Shown: piece after piece, positions 1-8,945 of the stretch
Layout of the letters: each line of letters starts with the position of its first letter
Position numbering within the stretch: position 1 is the first letter of the stretch
Source of the DNA: Trochalopteron elliotii
Taxonomy: Eukaryota > Chordata > Aves > Passeriformes > Leiothrichidae
DNA: 64,000 nt
Direction: 5' to 3'
Assembly (NCBI GenBank): GCA_024734555.1
Contig: JANPWX010020153.1
Coordinates: 1-64,000 of the forward strand
The notes under the pieces: generated by a model
Database searches by the model: none
Seen by the model: only the letters and a program-made list of their open reading frames with translations
What the model was told of the DNA's origin: nothing
Program-made: the position numbers and the translations under genes

Positions 1-722
1 CGTCGAGGCTTTTGTGAGAATTTTGTGATTTGATGAATGGAGGGAGCAAACAAAGTTAATTTTCCAAAATAGCATGGACCTCCTGCTGCTTTTTGAGGCA
101 CTGCTGACCAGGCTCGATCTCCACAAATGAGGAAAACACCTGGTGGCAGTTGTCTTGCAGCATCTTGTGCTGGTGCTACAAGCTGTGTCCAATTGTTACA
201 GTACTCTGCACTACTGTAATACAATGGGGACTTAGGAGACAACCAAGTGTTGCCAACTTTAGATTGTTTTACATGGCCAAATGTTAAACAATAGTTACCT
301 GGTACAGAACCAAGGAGATCAAACTCCTGCGGCTCAGCACTCTTGCCTTTCAAATTTTGAGCAATGGCAACAGCTTGTGCTCCTAAATAATTTTTTGGAA
401 TTCTATGAATTTCGCACCAAGTTTCCGAATGCATGTGAGTGGATTCAACAGACTGGTGACACCATGCATTCCAGGCTTCTACTAAATTTGAATATATTTT
501 AGTTTGGGTCCAATTTTTGAACTCTAACATGGAAGACAATGGAACGCCAATTAAGCAAGTGCGAAATGGACTGGACAGTGTCGCTAAAGACAAACAGAAT
601 GAATCTTGTCCAGTTCGATTGGCCCATGTGACCCACATGTTCTCCCTTTGATCAATGTCCAGTACTGCAATTGCCCCTTTTACCAAGATAACATTGAAGA
701 CAAACAGTTCAATCCACAACAT
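1..722 (-). CDS. env: Endogenous retroviral envelope, N-terminal (surface subunit) part; open to window edge
   Basis: The minus-strand frame from the ATG at 722-720 stays open for 240 codons to position 1, so the protein continues outside the window. Residues 1-20 begin with a hydrophobic segment typical of a signal peptide. The rest is rich in tryptophan and cysteine, with N-x-T glycosylation sequons near residues 35 and 70, as in retroviral surface glycoproteins. It starts 79 bp after the pol stop (801-803), the expected env position. No frameshift or stop was found when each line was read. Whether the fusion (TM) subunit follows cannot be seen. A captured env gene kept by selection is possible but unproven. 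Confidence 0.75.
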   Translation of the reverse strand, partial: MLWIELFVFNVILVKGAIAVLDIDQRENMWVTWANRTGQDSFCLSLATLSSPFRTCLIGVPLSSMLEFKNWTQTKIYSNLVEAWNAWCHQSVESTHMHSETWCEIHRIPKNYLGAQAVAIAQNLKGKSAEPQEFDLLGSVPGNYCLTFGHVKQSKVGNTWLSPKSPLYYSSAEYCNNWTQLVAPAQDAARQLPPGVFLICGDRAWSAVPQKAAGGPCYFGKLTLFAPSIHQITKFSQKPR

Positions 723-800
723 TTTGCTGGCACTTCCGGTCGCCTCTTCCAGGCTCCTGAAAAAAAACCTTACTTACTACTTATTTAACACACTCTAAAA

Positions 801-935
801 CTAATTTTGATCAGTCTCTAAATTGTCAGAAGGTGTTCCAGGTGGATTGTCGTTTTCAGGCTCGTTCTCTCCGTCAGGTGGGATCTTTTCCGGAGGACAC
901 GCATGGGTAAATCGACTCGGCACCCAAACTGGACC
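801..935 (-). pseudogene. pol: pol 3' tail: integrase C-terminal segment after a core deletion
   Basis: In the frame ending with the TAG at 801-803, the minus strand encodes a short integrase C-terminal segment containing the GPVWVPSR motif typical of betaretroviral integrases, followed by an acidic, proline-rich tail. It lies directly behind the integrase zinc-binding N-terminus but in a different frame. The DDE catalytic core that should separate them is missing, so this is the far side of an internal deletion. Above this junction the other pol frame reads on into unrelated sequence and stops at 818. Confidence 0.7.
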
Positions 936-2485
936 AGTTTAATTCCTTGTGCATCACTCAAAGGAATCTGAAATTGTCGGTGCAAGGCTCGTGCATTTTG
1001 ATGAAATGTGTCATGACTGTTGCGAGCCCTTTCAAACTTGTTCTGGGGAGGAACGTGGACAACGCAACTGACTGCTGCATCAGCTCGTGCGTTGCCTTCC
1101 CCCAAACCTCTGTTGCACTGGTGACTGCGAATGTGTATGACACAGAAGACATGATGGCGCTGCTTCAAGATGCTTCTCAGTTGCAGAAACAATTCTCCAA
1201 GGCGCTGATTTTTGTTTTGCCTGATGAGTGCATCTTCAATTCTTTGTACTACTCCTACCACATACAAAGAATCCGATACAACATTGAGTGGTTCCTTGTT
1301 CCAAGTCTGCAAAGCCCAACACACGGCTTTCAACTCAAGGGTTTGTAACGTATCTTTTGCTTCACCCTTGATTACGTGTTGCAGCCATTCTCCTCGCTGC
1401 TGCCAAACACATGCAGCTTTTCTCGTCTTCCGACCAGCATCTGTGAACACTGTCCTGCCTTTCACTGGTTTCAGTGAACACAAAGGCCTTTCCAACCAAC
1501 GATGACGTGTGATCAGATGCCACATCGGACCTTTTGGCTGCTTGTTGTGAACCACACCTGTAAAACCCATCAAGGCTTCTTGCAGGGCAACTGAGTGTCT
1601 CATCAGCCATTCTAAGTCTTCATCTCTCACGGGAATACTAATATCTGCTGGTTCTTTCCCGTCTATTTCTACAATCCTGTCCCTGCCTTTTCGTATCAAT
1701 GCAGCAAAAGCATCTGTCCTGCTCATGACACGACACCTTGGCTGGACAGGGAGAAACACCCACTCAATCACAAGTGCTGTCGACTCAAATTTCTGGTCAG
1801 GTCGGTCTTCCCCCTTTTTCTTTTGCCATTGAAAGACTATGGCAAGAGGACAAGCTTCGGCGTTGGAAAGAAAAAGCGACAAAGGAAGGAATTCTACACA
1901 ACGAGCACTCCAACCATGTTGAAGCTTTTCCGACACATGCACCAAAGCTTTCCTTTGTTCAGGGGTGCAGATTCGTGAATCACTGGCATCATTCCCACGA
2001 AGCCATGGTAGAAATGGCAACAAGTCGTCGTTGGTGATGCCTACAATGGATCTAACCCATTGCAGGTCTCCAAAGAGCTTTTGAGCATCATGCAAGCTGG
2101 TGATGTTATCATGCAATGTAATTTTCTGCGGACGAACTTGCGCGTCTGTGATCAGCCAGCCTAAATATTTCCAAGGCGCTGATCGCTGTACTTTTTCTGG
2201 CGCGACTGTCAATCCCTGATGCTCTAAGTGTGAAATCAACCAGTCTATGTCAGCTTGTGGCAATGGTCGCTTGGTTGCGATAAGGATGTCATCCATATAA
2301 TGATAGATCACTGCGTCAGTGAAGTGTTGCCGAATTGGTCGCAAGGCCCAGTCAACAAACAGTTGACACATGCTTGGAGAATTGCGCATTCCTTGTGGAA
2401 GAACTGTCCATTCATATCTTTTCGATGGCGCTTTCCTGTTAACGGATGGCACCGTGAAGGCAAAGCGCTGAATGTCTTGAGGATG
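936..2485 (-). pseudogene. pol: pol: RT palm/thumb, connection, RNase H and integrase zinc domain
   Basis: This is the downstream half of a split reverse transcriptase reading frame. It carries LPQG followed by the YMDD catalytic box, the thumb and connection, then an RNase H domain with its acidic residues visible in TDAG, LELKAV, VSDSLY and NARAD. It ends in the histidine part of the integrase zinc-binding domain. The polymerase frame is uninterrupted over about 500 codons. The first residues, before HPQDIQ, come from the inserted LTR and are not pol. Because the RT N-terminus lies beyond the LTR at 2486-3161 and the integrase core is absent, the locus cannot encode a complete pol. Confidence 0.9.
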
Positions 2486-3161
2486 TGTCCTAGGGTGACT
2501 ATGTATCCCCAAATCGTCTGTTCTGTGTTCTGTACCTTTAAGACTGGTTCTGAGAGTGAGCAGGGAAAGAAGAAGCGCGCAGTTTGTTTTGAGAAACAAA
2601 CTCACTCCTCTGAATCTGCTCTCGTCCTTGGGACTGTGTGGTTTTTTTTTTTTCCTTCGTCAGATGCACGGAGGGCAGCCAGAGAGAGGGTTTTTTTTTC
2701 CCTTTGTTAGTCTAGCTAGCTGAGGCAAAGACGCTTTCCTGGACTGTTTTTTTTTTATTATTTTATTTTTATTTTTTCTTTGGGACTGTTTAAATCTGCT
2801 CTGGACTGAAAAACCCAGAGGAGCACCGGGATCTTGCACCCGTGGCCCACCGGGCCGGGACTCGGCATTTTCCAGCACTGAAGGGACTGATAAACAGACT
2901 CCTGACACGGACTCTCAGTTTTGCCATCTCTCTTCGGAGCAGCGAGAGGTTTTATTGTTTCATATTATTATTATTGTTATTATTATTATTCATTCTTTAT
3001 GCTTGTGGGCATTTTGTTTGTTAAATAAATAAGGCTTTTTTCCACTCTATCTCTGAGGGAATTATTTCCCCGGACCGGTTGGGGGGAGGGGCTGTTTGGA
3101 TTTGCTTTTCAGAGGAACCCCATTCGGAGATTTCCTCCCAAATTTGCCCTAAACCAGGACT
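2486..3161 (+). mobile_element. Solo LTR inserted in pol, with GGATG target duplication
   Basis: A 676-bp insertion splits the RT frame. GGATG at 2481-2485 and again at 3162-3166 is a 5-bp target duplication. The element starts TGTCCT and ends AGGACT, a terminal inverted repeat with one changed base. It includes long T-rich runs and an AATAAA signal near 3024-3031, giving plus-strand orientation, opposite to its host. Both ends match the reverse complement of 17871-18489, so the two are members of one LTR family. A 5-bp duplication fits ERV-L or some class I elements better than class II (usually 6 bp). Confidence 0.9.
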
Positions 3162-3520
3162 GGATGAAGTGGAATTGTAAAGAAACAGTCCTTTAAATCG
3201 ATGACAACCATGCTCCAATTCTGTGGAATTATGGTTGGTGCAGGAAGGCCAGGTTGCAATGCCCCCATGGCTTGCATCTGTGCGTTGACTCTTCGCAAAT
3301 CATGCAACAACCTCCACTTGCCTGACTTTTTCGGGATGACGAAAATTGGAGTGTTCCACGGACTAACAGATGGTCGAATGTGTCCTGCATTAAGTTGTTC
3401 TTGAATCAGCTGTTCTGCAATTTGCAGCCTTGCTTCAGTCATGGGCCACTGCTCAACCCAAACAGGATCGTCGTTTAACCAGGTGATTTTTAGGATGGGT
3501 GGCTGCTCTGCAGTGGCCAC
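3162..3520 (-). pseudogene. pol: pol: RT fingers and motif A, cut off by the LTR
   Basis: This is the N-terminal part of reverse transcriptase, in the -1 frame relative to protease. The fingers region carries the conserved WRLLHDLR segment, followed by motif A (IDLKD, which includes the first catalytic aspartate). Translation then enters the inserted LTR at 3161 and stops at 3149. The downstream half resumes at 2485 with the same five target bases. A start is given at the first ATG, but in a retrovirus this part would be made by ribosomal frameshifting from pro rather than from its own start codon. Confidence 0.88.
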
Positions 3521-4368
3521 TAGGAAAAATGCTGATCTGTGGTTAAAACCATGCCAAGCTGAGACAATACATCTCTGCCTAACAGTCCTCGAAGCTTGAC
3601 AGGCAAAGGCATGACGTATGGTCGTGCTACAATGACTTGATTGTCCTCAAAGGTGATGCGAATGGGATCTGTGCTAATTGAAGGAATCTTCATTCCACCC
3701 ACTCCGATGATATGGTTGCTTGGAGTCTGCAAAGGCCAATCAGCGGGCCAATACAATTGATTCAATATAGAAACATCAGATCCCGTGTCCAGCAGCAACT
3801 TCAGTTGGACCTCCTGAGACCCACGTCGCAATTGCACTGTCCTTTTTGGACGATCGTTCAGGTCCACAGTGAAGAAAACATCGTGACCAGTGGAACCAAA
3901 CCCTTCAGCACCTCTCAGTGCTTCATCAGGTTGCTTTGGTCGCGAGCGATGTGGCAACAAGGCTTCAAGAGGCACAATTTGAGCAATTCTGCTGCCTTTT
4001 GGAATTGTCACAGGTGGTTGCAAGGCATAAGCTAAAATTTGAACTTGTCCCGTAAAATCTGCATCGATGACTCCTGGGATGACAATCACTCCTTGTTTGC
4101 TCGTGGAGGATCTTCCAAGGAGCAAACCTCCGATGTGAGATTTGATGCCATACATTGGACCACGTACATTGGTGGGAATCAGTGAAACTTTGTTATTTTG
4201 TAAAGTCACTTCCGCATCTGTTTGTACATCCACACCGAGACTCCCCCAAGTGGCAGGCTTGTTCTTAACTAAAAATCCGTTGTCAGGGTCTTCTGGGTCC
4301 GGGCATCGATTTGCGTCTTCGCGCGGTGCCGCGACGCGCTGCTTTTCGAGTTTCCCGATTTTCTGCAA
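3520..4368 (-). CDS. pro: dUTPase-protease (pro) frame of the class II ERV
   Basis: A 282-codon frame in the -1 register relative to gag, overlapping its last 100 bases. The N-terminal half is a dUTPase: GSLGVDVQT, the GVIDADFTG substrate-binding segment and RIAQIV can be read. The C-terminal part is a retroviral aspartic protease with catalytic LLDTGSD and the closing GLLGRDVL motif. The dUTPase-before-protease order is the betaretrovirus arrangement. The frame is undamaged. Expression would rely on the -1 shift at 4356-4350, so the first ATG is not a true start. The stop at 3520 overlaps the next pol frame. Confidence 0.88.
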   Translation of the reverse strand: MQKIGKLEKQRVAAPREDANRCPDPEDPDNGFLVKNKPATWGSLGVDVQTDAEVTLQNNKVSLIPTNVRGPMYGIKSHIGGLLLGRSSTSKQGVIVIPGVIDADFTGQVQILAYALQPPVTIPKGSRIAQIVPLEALLPHRSRPKQPDEALRGAEGFGSTGHDVFFTVDLNDRPKRTVQLRRGSQEVQLKLLLDTGSDVSILNQLYWPADWPLQTPSNHIIGVGGMKIPSISTDPIRITFEDNQVIVARPYVMPLPVKLRGLLGRDVLSQLGMVLTTDQHFS

Positions 4369-6419
4369 GTTTCAGTGGCATGCGTGTCAAGGTTACACTT
4401 GTTGCACCACACAGGTTTGCGACAGGTGTCTCTAAAATGACCTGTTCCTCCGCAACGAAAACAAATTTGCTTGTTACGACGTAAAGATTTGTATTTTGAC
4501 TTTCCAGTGGTCAGGGCAGCTGCAATGATGTGTCCTTGCTGCTTGATGGCATCATGCATGGTTGCCACAAATGCTGCATTTTGATGACTCTGTTCTGCAC
4601 GGGTCGCTCTCTCTAACATTTCATCCACTGGGCTGTCTTTTGGAAGGGTGGCCAAAATGGCTCTGGTACGTGAATTAGCATTTTCAAAAGCCAAAGAACG
4701 AAGCAGATGATCTTGAATGTCTGTTGTTAATTCTGTGGCATCCTTCAAAGCTGAAACCAATCTGTCGATGAATTGAGCATAAGGTTCGTTATTTCCTTGT
4801 TTAATTGTAGAGTAAGGTGAGGACTTCTTTTTGTCTGGCACCAACAGCAATGCCTGAAGAGCCAATGACTGAGCAAGTTGATGCATTGCCACAGGAAAGG
4901 TGAGCTGTACCGAAGATGAAATGTACGCTCCATGTCCAGTTAGCATGTCGGGCTGGACTGCGTACAACGGATCACCCACTTGGCGATGCTTGCTGGCTTC
5001 CACTGCAGCCAGACGCTTCCATTCCCGTTCAAAGATGAGAAGCTGCGATGGTGTGAGAAGCAGTGTTGCGATGCTTATACAATCAGCTGGACAAAGAAGT
5101 TCTGCCGTGAAGATGTATTGAAGTATGTTTCGTGCTGCTTCTGACCTGAGGCCATAAGTTGTAACAATGTCCTTGGCCTTTTGCAGCACCTTGTAATCAT
5201 AAGGTTCCCAGTTGGCTGTTCCATTTGCTATCATGACAGGACAAGAAAGAGCATTTGCAGCATCCCAGTCCCCAGCCATAATTGCTGTTTTGGCTGCTGC
5301 TGCTTTCCGTGTATCAATTGGATTCCTAGAAACTGCTGGTAGTTGAGTTGAATCATGTTGTCCTTCTGGGTGGTGTAACAGTTGAGCAAGCTTTGAGATG
5401 ATGTGATGCAGTTCAGAGGGATGTTGGTCCTGCTGTGAAACAGCAACAGACTGTAATTGTCCTTGTGGATGCTGCTTGTGACAGGATGCAAAAGCAGTCA
5501 CTTTGTCCTCTGAGTCAGAGTCACTGTCAGTTGGAAGTGGACAGCTGGCTGGCTTGAGACTGCACGCTGAAGAGTTTGCTCCTGCCTCTGTTGTTGCTGT
5601 GTGAGCTGTGGCCGCTGATGCTGTGCAGCCCGCTCCTCCCCCCGTGGAGAGTGCTGCTCGGTCTGTGTCAGTGCTGCTGTGGGGGGAGCAAATCCCCCCC
5701 TCCAGGCCGGTCTGCGTCGGCGCGTGCTGAAGAGAGGATTGATCCACCCCCACTGGCACGTCACTGTTGTCTCCGCCTGCTGTTCCGCCTCTGTGCTGCG
5801 TCATCTGGGTCTGCCCATCTCCGCCCTCAGCTCCTCCTGAGTCTCCACCCATGTCTCCGCCTGAGACCACGCCTCCCAAATGGGGCTGCAGAGCCACTTC
5901 CTGTTTGCTCTCAGACTGTTCGAGCAACCGAGGAGACCACTGCTCCGGCTGAGCTACTTGTTCAAGGACAGCTCGTGGGGTAGAACTGACTGGAGCGCTC
6001 AACCCACGAATCGGATGATCACCGAGACCGAAAAACCTCACAACTTTGTCAGGTTTCTGAGGAGGAATAGTTGGAATTCCTGCCTCGCCTCCTCCCACTC
6101 TCTCGAAAGCTTGGACTGCTGCCACCGCCGCCTTTTTCTCAGCTAACAAGACACGCAGGGTATTAATCACTTTTTTCCAGACCGCTCCAAGGTCATGGGC
6201 GAGCTTCGCCTCCTTGCTTCCTGACAGAGACGAATCCCAGAGTAACTCCCCAATCTCATGCCACTCCGAGACACTAAAAACCAACGATGAATCACGCAAC
6301 TTTCCCCGTTTCCACGCCCACAGGGCTATCTGTTCAATCTCAGTCTCTTTCACCTTTTCACCTCTCTTAGAAAGGATAGCAAACAAAAGGTGAATGGCCG
6401 CTGCCAATTCGGGCTCCAT
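4269..6419 (-). CDS. gag: gag polyprotein of the class II ERV
   Basis: A 716-codon open frame with a usual betaretroviral gag length. The N-terminal matrix-like helical region is followed by a long low-complexity Gly/Ser/Thr/Pro-rich stretch (about residues 130-330). The capsid follows, with a major-homology-like segment around QGNNEPYAQF. The nucleocapsid ends with two zinc knuckles of the C-x2-C-x4-H-x4-C type. The frame is intact. The ATG at 6419 is the first in the frame and lies about 315 bases after the primer-binding site. A second ERV gag start at 7901 is a different, related element. Confidence 0.9.
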   Translation of the reverse strand: MEPELAAAIHLLFAILSKRGEKVKETEIEQIALWAWKRGKLRDSSLVFSVSEWHEIGELLWDSSLSGSKEAKLAHDLGAVWKKVINTLRVLLAEKKAAVAAVQAFERVGGGEAGIPTIPPQKPDKVVRFFGLGDHPIRGLSAPVSSTPRAVLEQVAQPEQWSPRLLEQSESKQEVALQPHLGGVVSGGDMGGDSGGAEGGDGQTQMTQHRGGTAGGDNSDVPVGVDQSSLQHAPTQTGLEGGICSPHSSTDTDRAALSTGGGAGCTASAATAHTATTEAGANSSACSLKPASCPLPTDSDSDSEDKVTAFASCHKQHPQGQLQSVAVSQQDQHPSELHHIISKLAQLLHHPEGQHDSTQLPAVSRNPIDTRKAAAAKTAIMAGDWDAANALSCPVMIANGTANWEPYDYKVLQKAKDIVTTYGLRSEAARNILQYIFTAELLCPADCISIATLLLTPSQLLIFEREWKRLAAVEASKHRQVGDPLYAVQPDMLTGHGAYISSSVQLTFPVAMHQLAQSLALQALLLVPDKKKSSPYSTIKQGNNEPYAQFIDRLVSALKDATELTTDIQDHLLRSLAFENANSRTRAILATLPKDSPVDEMLERATRAEQSHQNAAFVATMHDAIKQQGHIIAAALTTGKSKYKSLRRNKQICFRCGGTGHFRDTCRKPVWCNKCNLDTHATETCRKSGNSKSSASRHRAKTQIDARTQKTLTTDF
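4350..4356 (-). promoter_or_regulatory. gag-pro -1 ribosomal frameshift heptamer GGGAAAC
   Basis: On the minus strand GGGAAAC is read in the gag register as G GGA AAC, the canonical X XXY YYZ slippery pattern also used at betaretroviral gag-pro junctions. It lies inside the 100-base gag-pro overlap and upstream of the gag stop, and the pro frame is exactly -1 to gag. The GC-rich sequence just downstream could form the stimulating structure; its folding was not computed. No equally clear heptamer was seen at the pro-pol overlap. Confidence 0.75.
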
Positions 6420-6612
6420 GCCAGATGTTTCACGTCACTGTCTGCTGCACGGCAGCTTACCTTCTTCCCACAGGCTGGTGCTGACGCTGCTCCTCGGCGC
6501 CGAGCTGCTGTGAGAGGTTCCAACTTCCCGCTTCGTCTCACTCGACCACACAGATTCAGTCAAGCACGAAGTCTCCCAGTGAAGGCTTGGACAGCATTTA
6601 AGCAAAAGCCTT

Positions 6613-6674
6613 CTCCAGAGCCAAGTATTTAAACGCGCTCTGGCTCCAGAGCCAAGTATTTAAACGCGCTCTGG
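6613..6674 (-). repeat. Perfect 31-bp tandem duplication in the ERV leader
   Basis: Positions 6613-6643 and 6644-6674 are identical 31-bp copies. Each is bounded by CCAGAG and CTCTGG, which are complementary, so each unit can form a hairpin with an AT-rich loop. The repeat lies in the transcribed leader between primer-binding site and gag, where retroviral dimerisation and packaging signals occur. A packaging role is inference only. Confidence 0.9.
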
Positions 6675-6733
6675 GCAGTGCCTACGTCTAGACGTTCATC
6701 GACACCGGTGTTTGCGATAAGGCACACTCTCAG

Positions 6734-6753
6734 GTCCCTGTGATCAGGCGCCA
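6734..6753 (-). promoter_or_regulatory. Primer-binding site, lysine-tRNA-like
   Basis: Minus strand TGGCGCCTGATCACAGGGAC lies just inside the 5' LTR. It keeps both ends of the tRNA-Lys3 type site (TGGCGCC and CAGGGAC) but has two extra bases in the middle. It sets the LTR boundary and the direction of the provirus. Confidence 0.65.
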
Positions 6754-6759
6754 ATATAT

Positions 6760-7033
6760 TACCAGGGTTGGCCTGAGATAAAAAGGAAGTTGGAGTATAG
6801 AGAGAACGCAGATCAAGCCACTATGGTTAATAGCTACGTTCTACTTTATTCAGCTAAGATGGCTACATTTATACAGTTCCATATAGTTTACAAATCACAG
6901 CAGCTCTCTATTGGTACACAGCAGAGAGAAGTACGACATCATACTTTGTTTTACTAACTCTTAAGGTGGCTATCACGTGCCCACTAACAAATCCATTCAG
7001 TGACCTTCACAACCCTATTATCTTTCCCCGACA
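6760..7033 (-). mobile_element. 5' LTR of the class II provirus
   Basis: Read on the minus strand, the LTR begins TGTCGGGG at 7033 and ends just before the primer-binding site with an eroded terminus. A TATA-like TGTATAAATG and an AATAAA signal (GAATAAAG) lie about 35 bases apart in its second half, as expected for a short R region. The upstream edge is marked by the TGTC start; 7034 onward resembles the interior of the second provirus. Confidence 0.7.
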
Positions 7034-7119
7034 CCTTAACTGCTAATTTCTAACTGCGCCACACTTGGCTAAGAATTTCTAGCTGCGTCACAGGCTTCAA
7101 GGCCTCACTCAGGCCTCTG

Positions 7120-7386
7120 TTAAGGCCTCAACTCGGGTAGTTCAAGGCCTAGGTAGACATCATGTCCACCTTCCCTGAGGAATTCTGCAACAATAATTCT
7201 TTCAACAATTTCAAAGTCTCCCTCTTTTAGTGCTTGTTGTTTCAACCGCACCCAGTTGTCATGAGGGTCGGGGGGATATAAATCAGGTTCTCTGTCAGGA
7301 TCAATAGGTCCAGGATCAAAGGGATCCTCCTCTGGACCATCTTGATCATTTTCCTCGCTGTCATAGTTGGCAGCGAAAATCTTCAC
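7120..7386 (-). pseudogene. gag: Second ERV gag, acidic middle segment (shifted frame)
   Basis: An 88-codon frame overlapping the end of the gag start by 4 bases and in another register. It is very acidic and proline-rich (runs of E/D and PPDPH), then amphipathic (WVRLKQQALKEGDFEIVERI), as found between matrix and capsid in class II gag proteins. The frame change and the abrupt stop at 7120 indicate decay. It lies directly upstream of the first provirus. Confidence 0.6.
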
Positions 7387-7901
7387 GGAGCGTGGAGGGC
7401 CCCCTCCCTTCTCCCCGCAATAGCTGGTGCCGGGGCTGTGGGGAGTGTTTGCTGCGGCGTGGGAGACGGAGATACCGTCTCTTCAGTTAAGGATTTATTA
7501 GATTCCACCACAAAGGAGGGAGAAGCGGTAGTTCGTTTAGCTGTAGCAGCAGTCTCTTCAGTTTTTAAAGAGCATTGAGAATCTGCTGCAGAAGAACAGG
7601 CATTCTTTGTATCTTGGGAGTTTTCTTGAGCCTTTAAGGTCTCAAAAGTCACTCTCCATGAGGGTAGCATTTCTGCAGCTGCTTTATTTCCCTTGGTAGC
7701 AAGATCCCATAGCTCAACTCCTGCTTTGTCCCACAGATCTGATGTAAACATCGTGGACTCAGTGACTGCTGGAATCTCCACTGCTACCCAACGTAATAAA
7801 GCTTTTAAATCATGTGAAGGCAAAGTTTTACCATGCTGTTGCAACAGCTTGTACATAAGCTCAAAAACACTTTTTTCCTGGGCAGACATTCCCTGACCCA
7901 T
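7383..7901 (-). pseudogene. gag: Second ERV gag, matrix N-terminus
   Basis: A 172-codon frame starting MGQGMS, with a glycine at position 2 that could be myristoylated, followed by a matrix-like helical region (LLQQHGKTLPSHDLKALLRW) and a Ser/Thr/Pro-rich tail. It resembles the gag start of the first provirus in layout but not closely in sequence, so they are distinct lineages. It begins about 155 bases after a primer-binding site. The frame breaks at 7383 into the segment above. Confidence 0.75.
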
Positions 7902-8056
7902 CGTTCCCTGCAGCAGCTAACCTCCAAAATCCCAGTGTGTTAGCTCACCTCCTATTTCCCAGAGGGGTTCCTTTTGCCGGCCGGCGTTCCTGCTTCTTTC
8001 AGCAGCACTTTGTTCTGCAGGGCTTGTCGTGCGTCGCTCAGCTAGGCGATTGTCAC

Positions 8057-8074
8057 TCCTCACACGGGGCACCA
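8057..8074 (-). promoter_or_regulatory. Primer-binding site of the second ERV
   Basis: Minus strand TGGTGCCCCGTGTGAGGA follows two bases after an LTR ending in CA. The TGGTGCCCC start is typical of a site complementary to a tRNA 3' end; the tRNA was not identified. Confidence 0.6.
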
Positions 8075-8076
8075 TT

Positions 8077-8358
8077 TGACCATGATTGACAAAGAGCCAA
8101 GGACTCCATGGGTTGCATGCGTGCAGCCGTTTATTGATACATCTAGCTGAGTTTATATACCTTTTCATTATATAACAAGTAATATTGCCAAGTACATTGT
8201 TTAAGTCATGCCTCGTACTAACTAACACAGGTATGTGCTGTCTTATCTAAGTTCTGCTTGCTGAGCACGTATCGTACCAAGCTCATCGCTGTCTCTTACA
8301 TTCCTTTCTCAAACTTCTGCTTTCGGTTTACAAGGCTTGCAGCCTACTAATGCTAACA
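8077..8358 (-). mobile_element. 5' LTR of the second class II ERV
   Basis: On the minus strand a TATATAAA box (near 8160) is followed about 25 bases later by AATAAA (near 8133), then a short U5 that ends in CA two bases before the primer-binding site. The upstream end at TGTTAGC (8358) is approximate. The U3 contains a GGTACGAT stretch reminiscent of avian leukosis-type LTRs. Confidence 0.65.
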
Positions 8359-8945
8359 TGTCCATTTCTGTCATGAGCTGAGCAGTGCTGCCAGCTTGGC
8401 TCTCTAGCTGTATTCCCACAACCTGCCCCACAAGGCCTGGGCTGAGTCCTGCCCCTACAGACTCACACAGGCTGAGATGGACACTGACGGTTTCTGTGCC
8501 AGGCTCTCTCAGCCCAGCCCAACTCCCTCCAAGCTCTGCCAGCTGCCCTGAGCCCTCTGCAGCACCAAGGGCCTCTCCCCAGCACAGCCCAGCCGGCTCT
8601 GGCCCCACAGCTCTGCTCAGGGCAGGCTGCTCTGGCCAGGGGCCCCACGGCCTCAGCCCCTCAGAAGGGCACAGCAGCAGCTGGAGCTCAGAGAGGACTC
8701 AGCCCCAGCCATGGGGAAGGTGCTGGGCCAAGGGAAAAGGAGGCTCCCTGTGTGCCCTGCTGCCCTGTCCCCAAGGTCCTGAGAGCTCTGCAGCCCCTCC
8801 TGCCATCCCATCTGCCCAGGCCAGCACAACAGCCCTGGCCTTGGGGCCCTCCAGAGCTGCTCCTGCTCCAGGCCCAGGGCCCATGCCAAAGCTGGGACAG
8901 CCAGAAAGCTGTGCCCATCTGTTCATTCTGCTCTGATGGGGATAA
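8359..8945 (-). other. GC-rich 3' flank of the olfactory receptor relic
   Basis: Low-complexity, GC-rich DNA with no convincing gene. Positions 8860-8945 match, in reverse complement, 15655-15745, so the segment belongs to a block copied with olfactory receptor genes. The frames open across it lack domain signatures and are probably by-products of base composition. Confidence 0.5.

Larger units (their letters stand above)
1..7033 (-). mobile_element. Class II (betaretrovirus-like) endogenous provirus, 5' part to env
   Basis: Read on the minus strand the order is 5' LTR (about 7033-6760), primer-binding site, leader, gag, dUTPase-protease, pol, then env running past position 1. Betaretroviral traits visible are a dUTPase domain ahead of the protease, two CCHC knuckles at the gag C-terminus, and gag, pro and pol each shifted by -1. 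Damage: a foreign LTR splits pol at 2486-3161, and the integrase core is deleted near 936. The 3' LTR lies outside the window, so the target duplication and LTR-LTR age cannot be read. The other frames are unusually clean, which suggests a fairly young insertion; that is inference. Confidence 0.9.
7034..8358 (-). mobile_element. Second class II ERV: 5' LTR, primer-binding site and gag start
   Basis: A separate provirus in the same orientation: LTR (about 8358-8077), primer-binding site (8074-8057), then the N-terminal part of gag. Its sequence ends where the LTR of the first provirus begins (7033), as if the first had inserted into its gag or the two had recombined. Any downstream gag or pol would be beyond position 1 or deleted. 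The stretch 7034-7119, after the last gag codon, holds only short related direct repeats rich in AGGCCT. Confidence 0.75.

Noticed and set aside
3500..3545. A pro-pol slippery heptamer in the TTTTTCC run before the pro stop
   Set aside because: It does not fit X XXY YYZ in the pro register, so no site is claimed.
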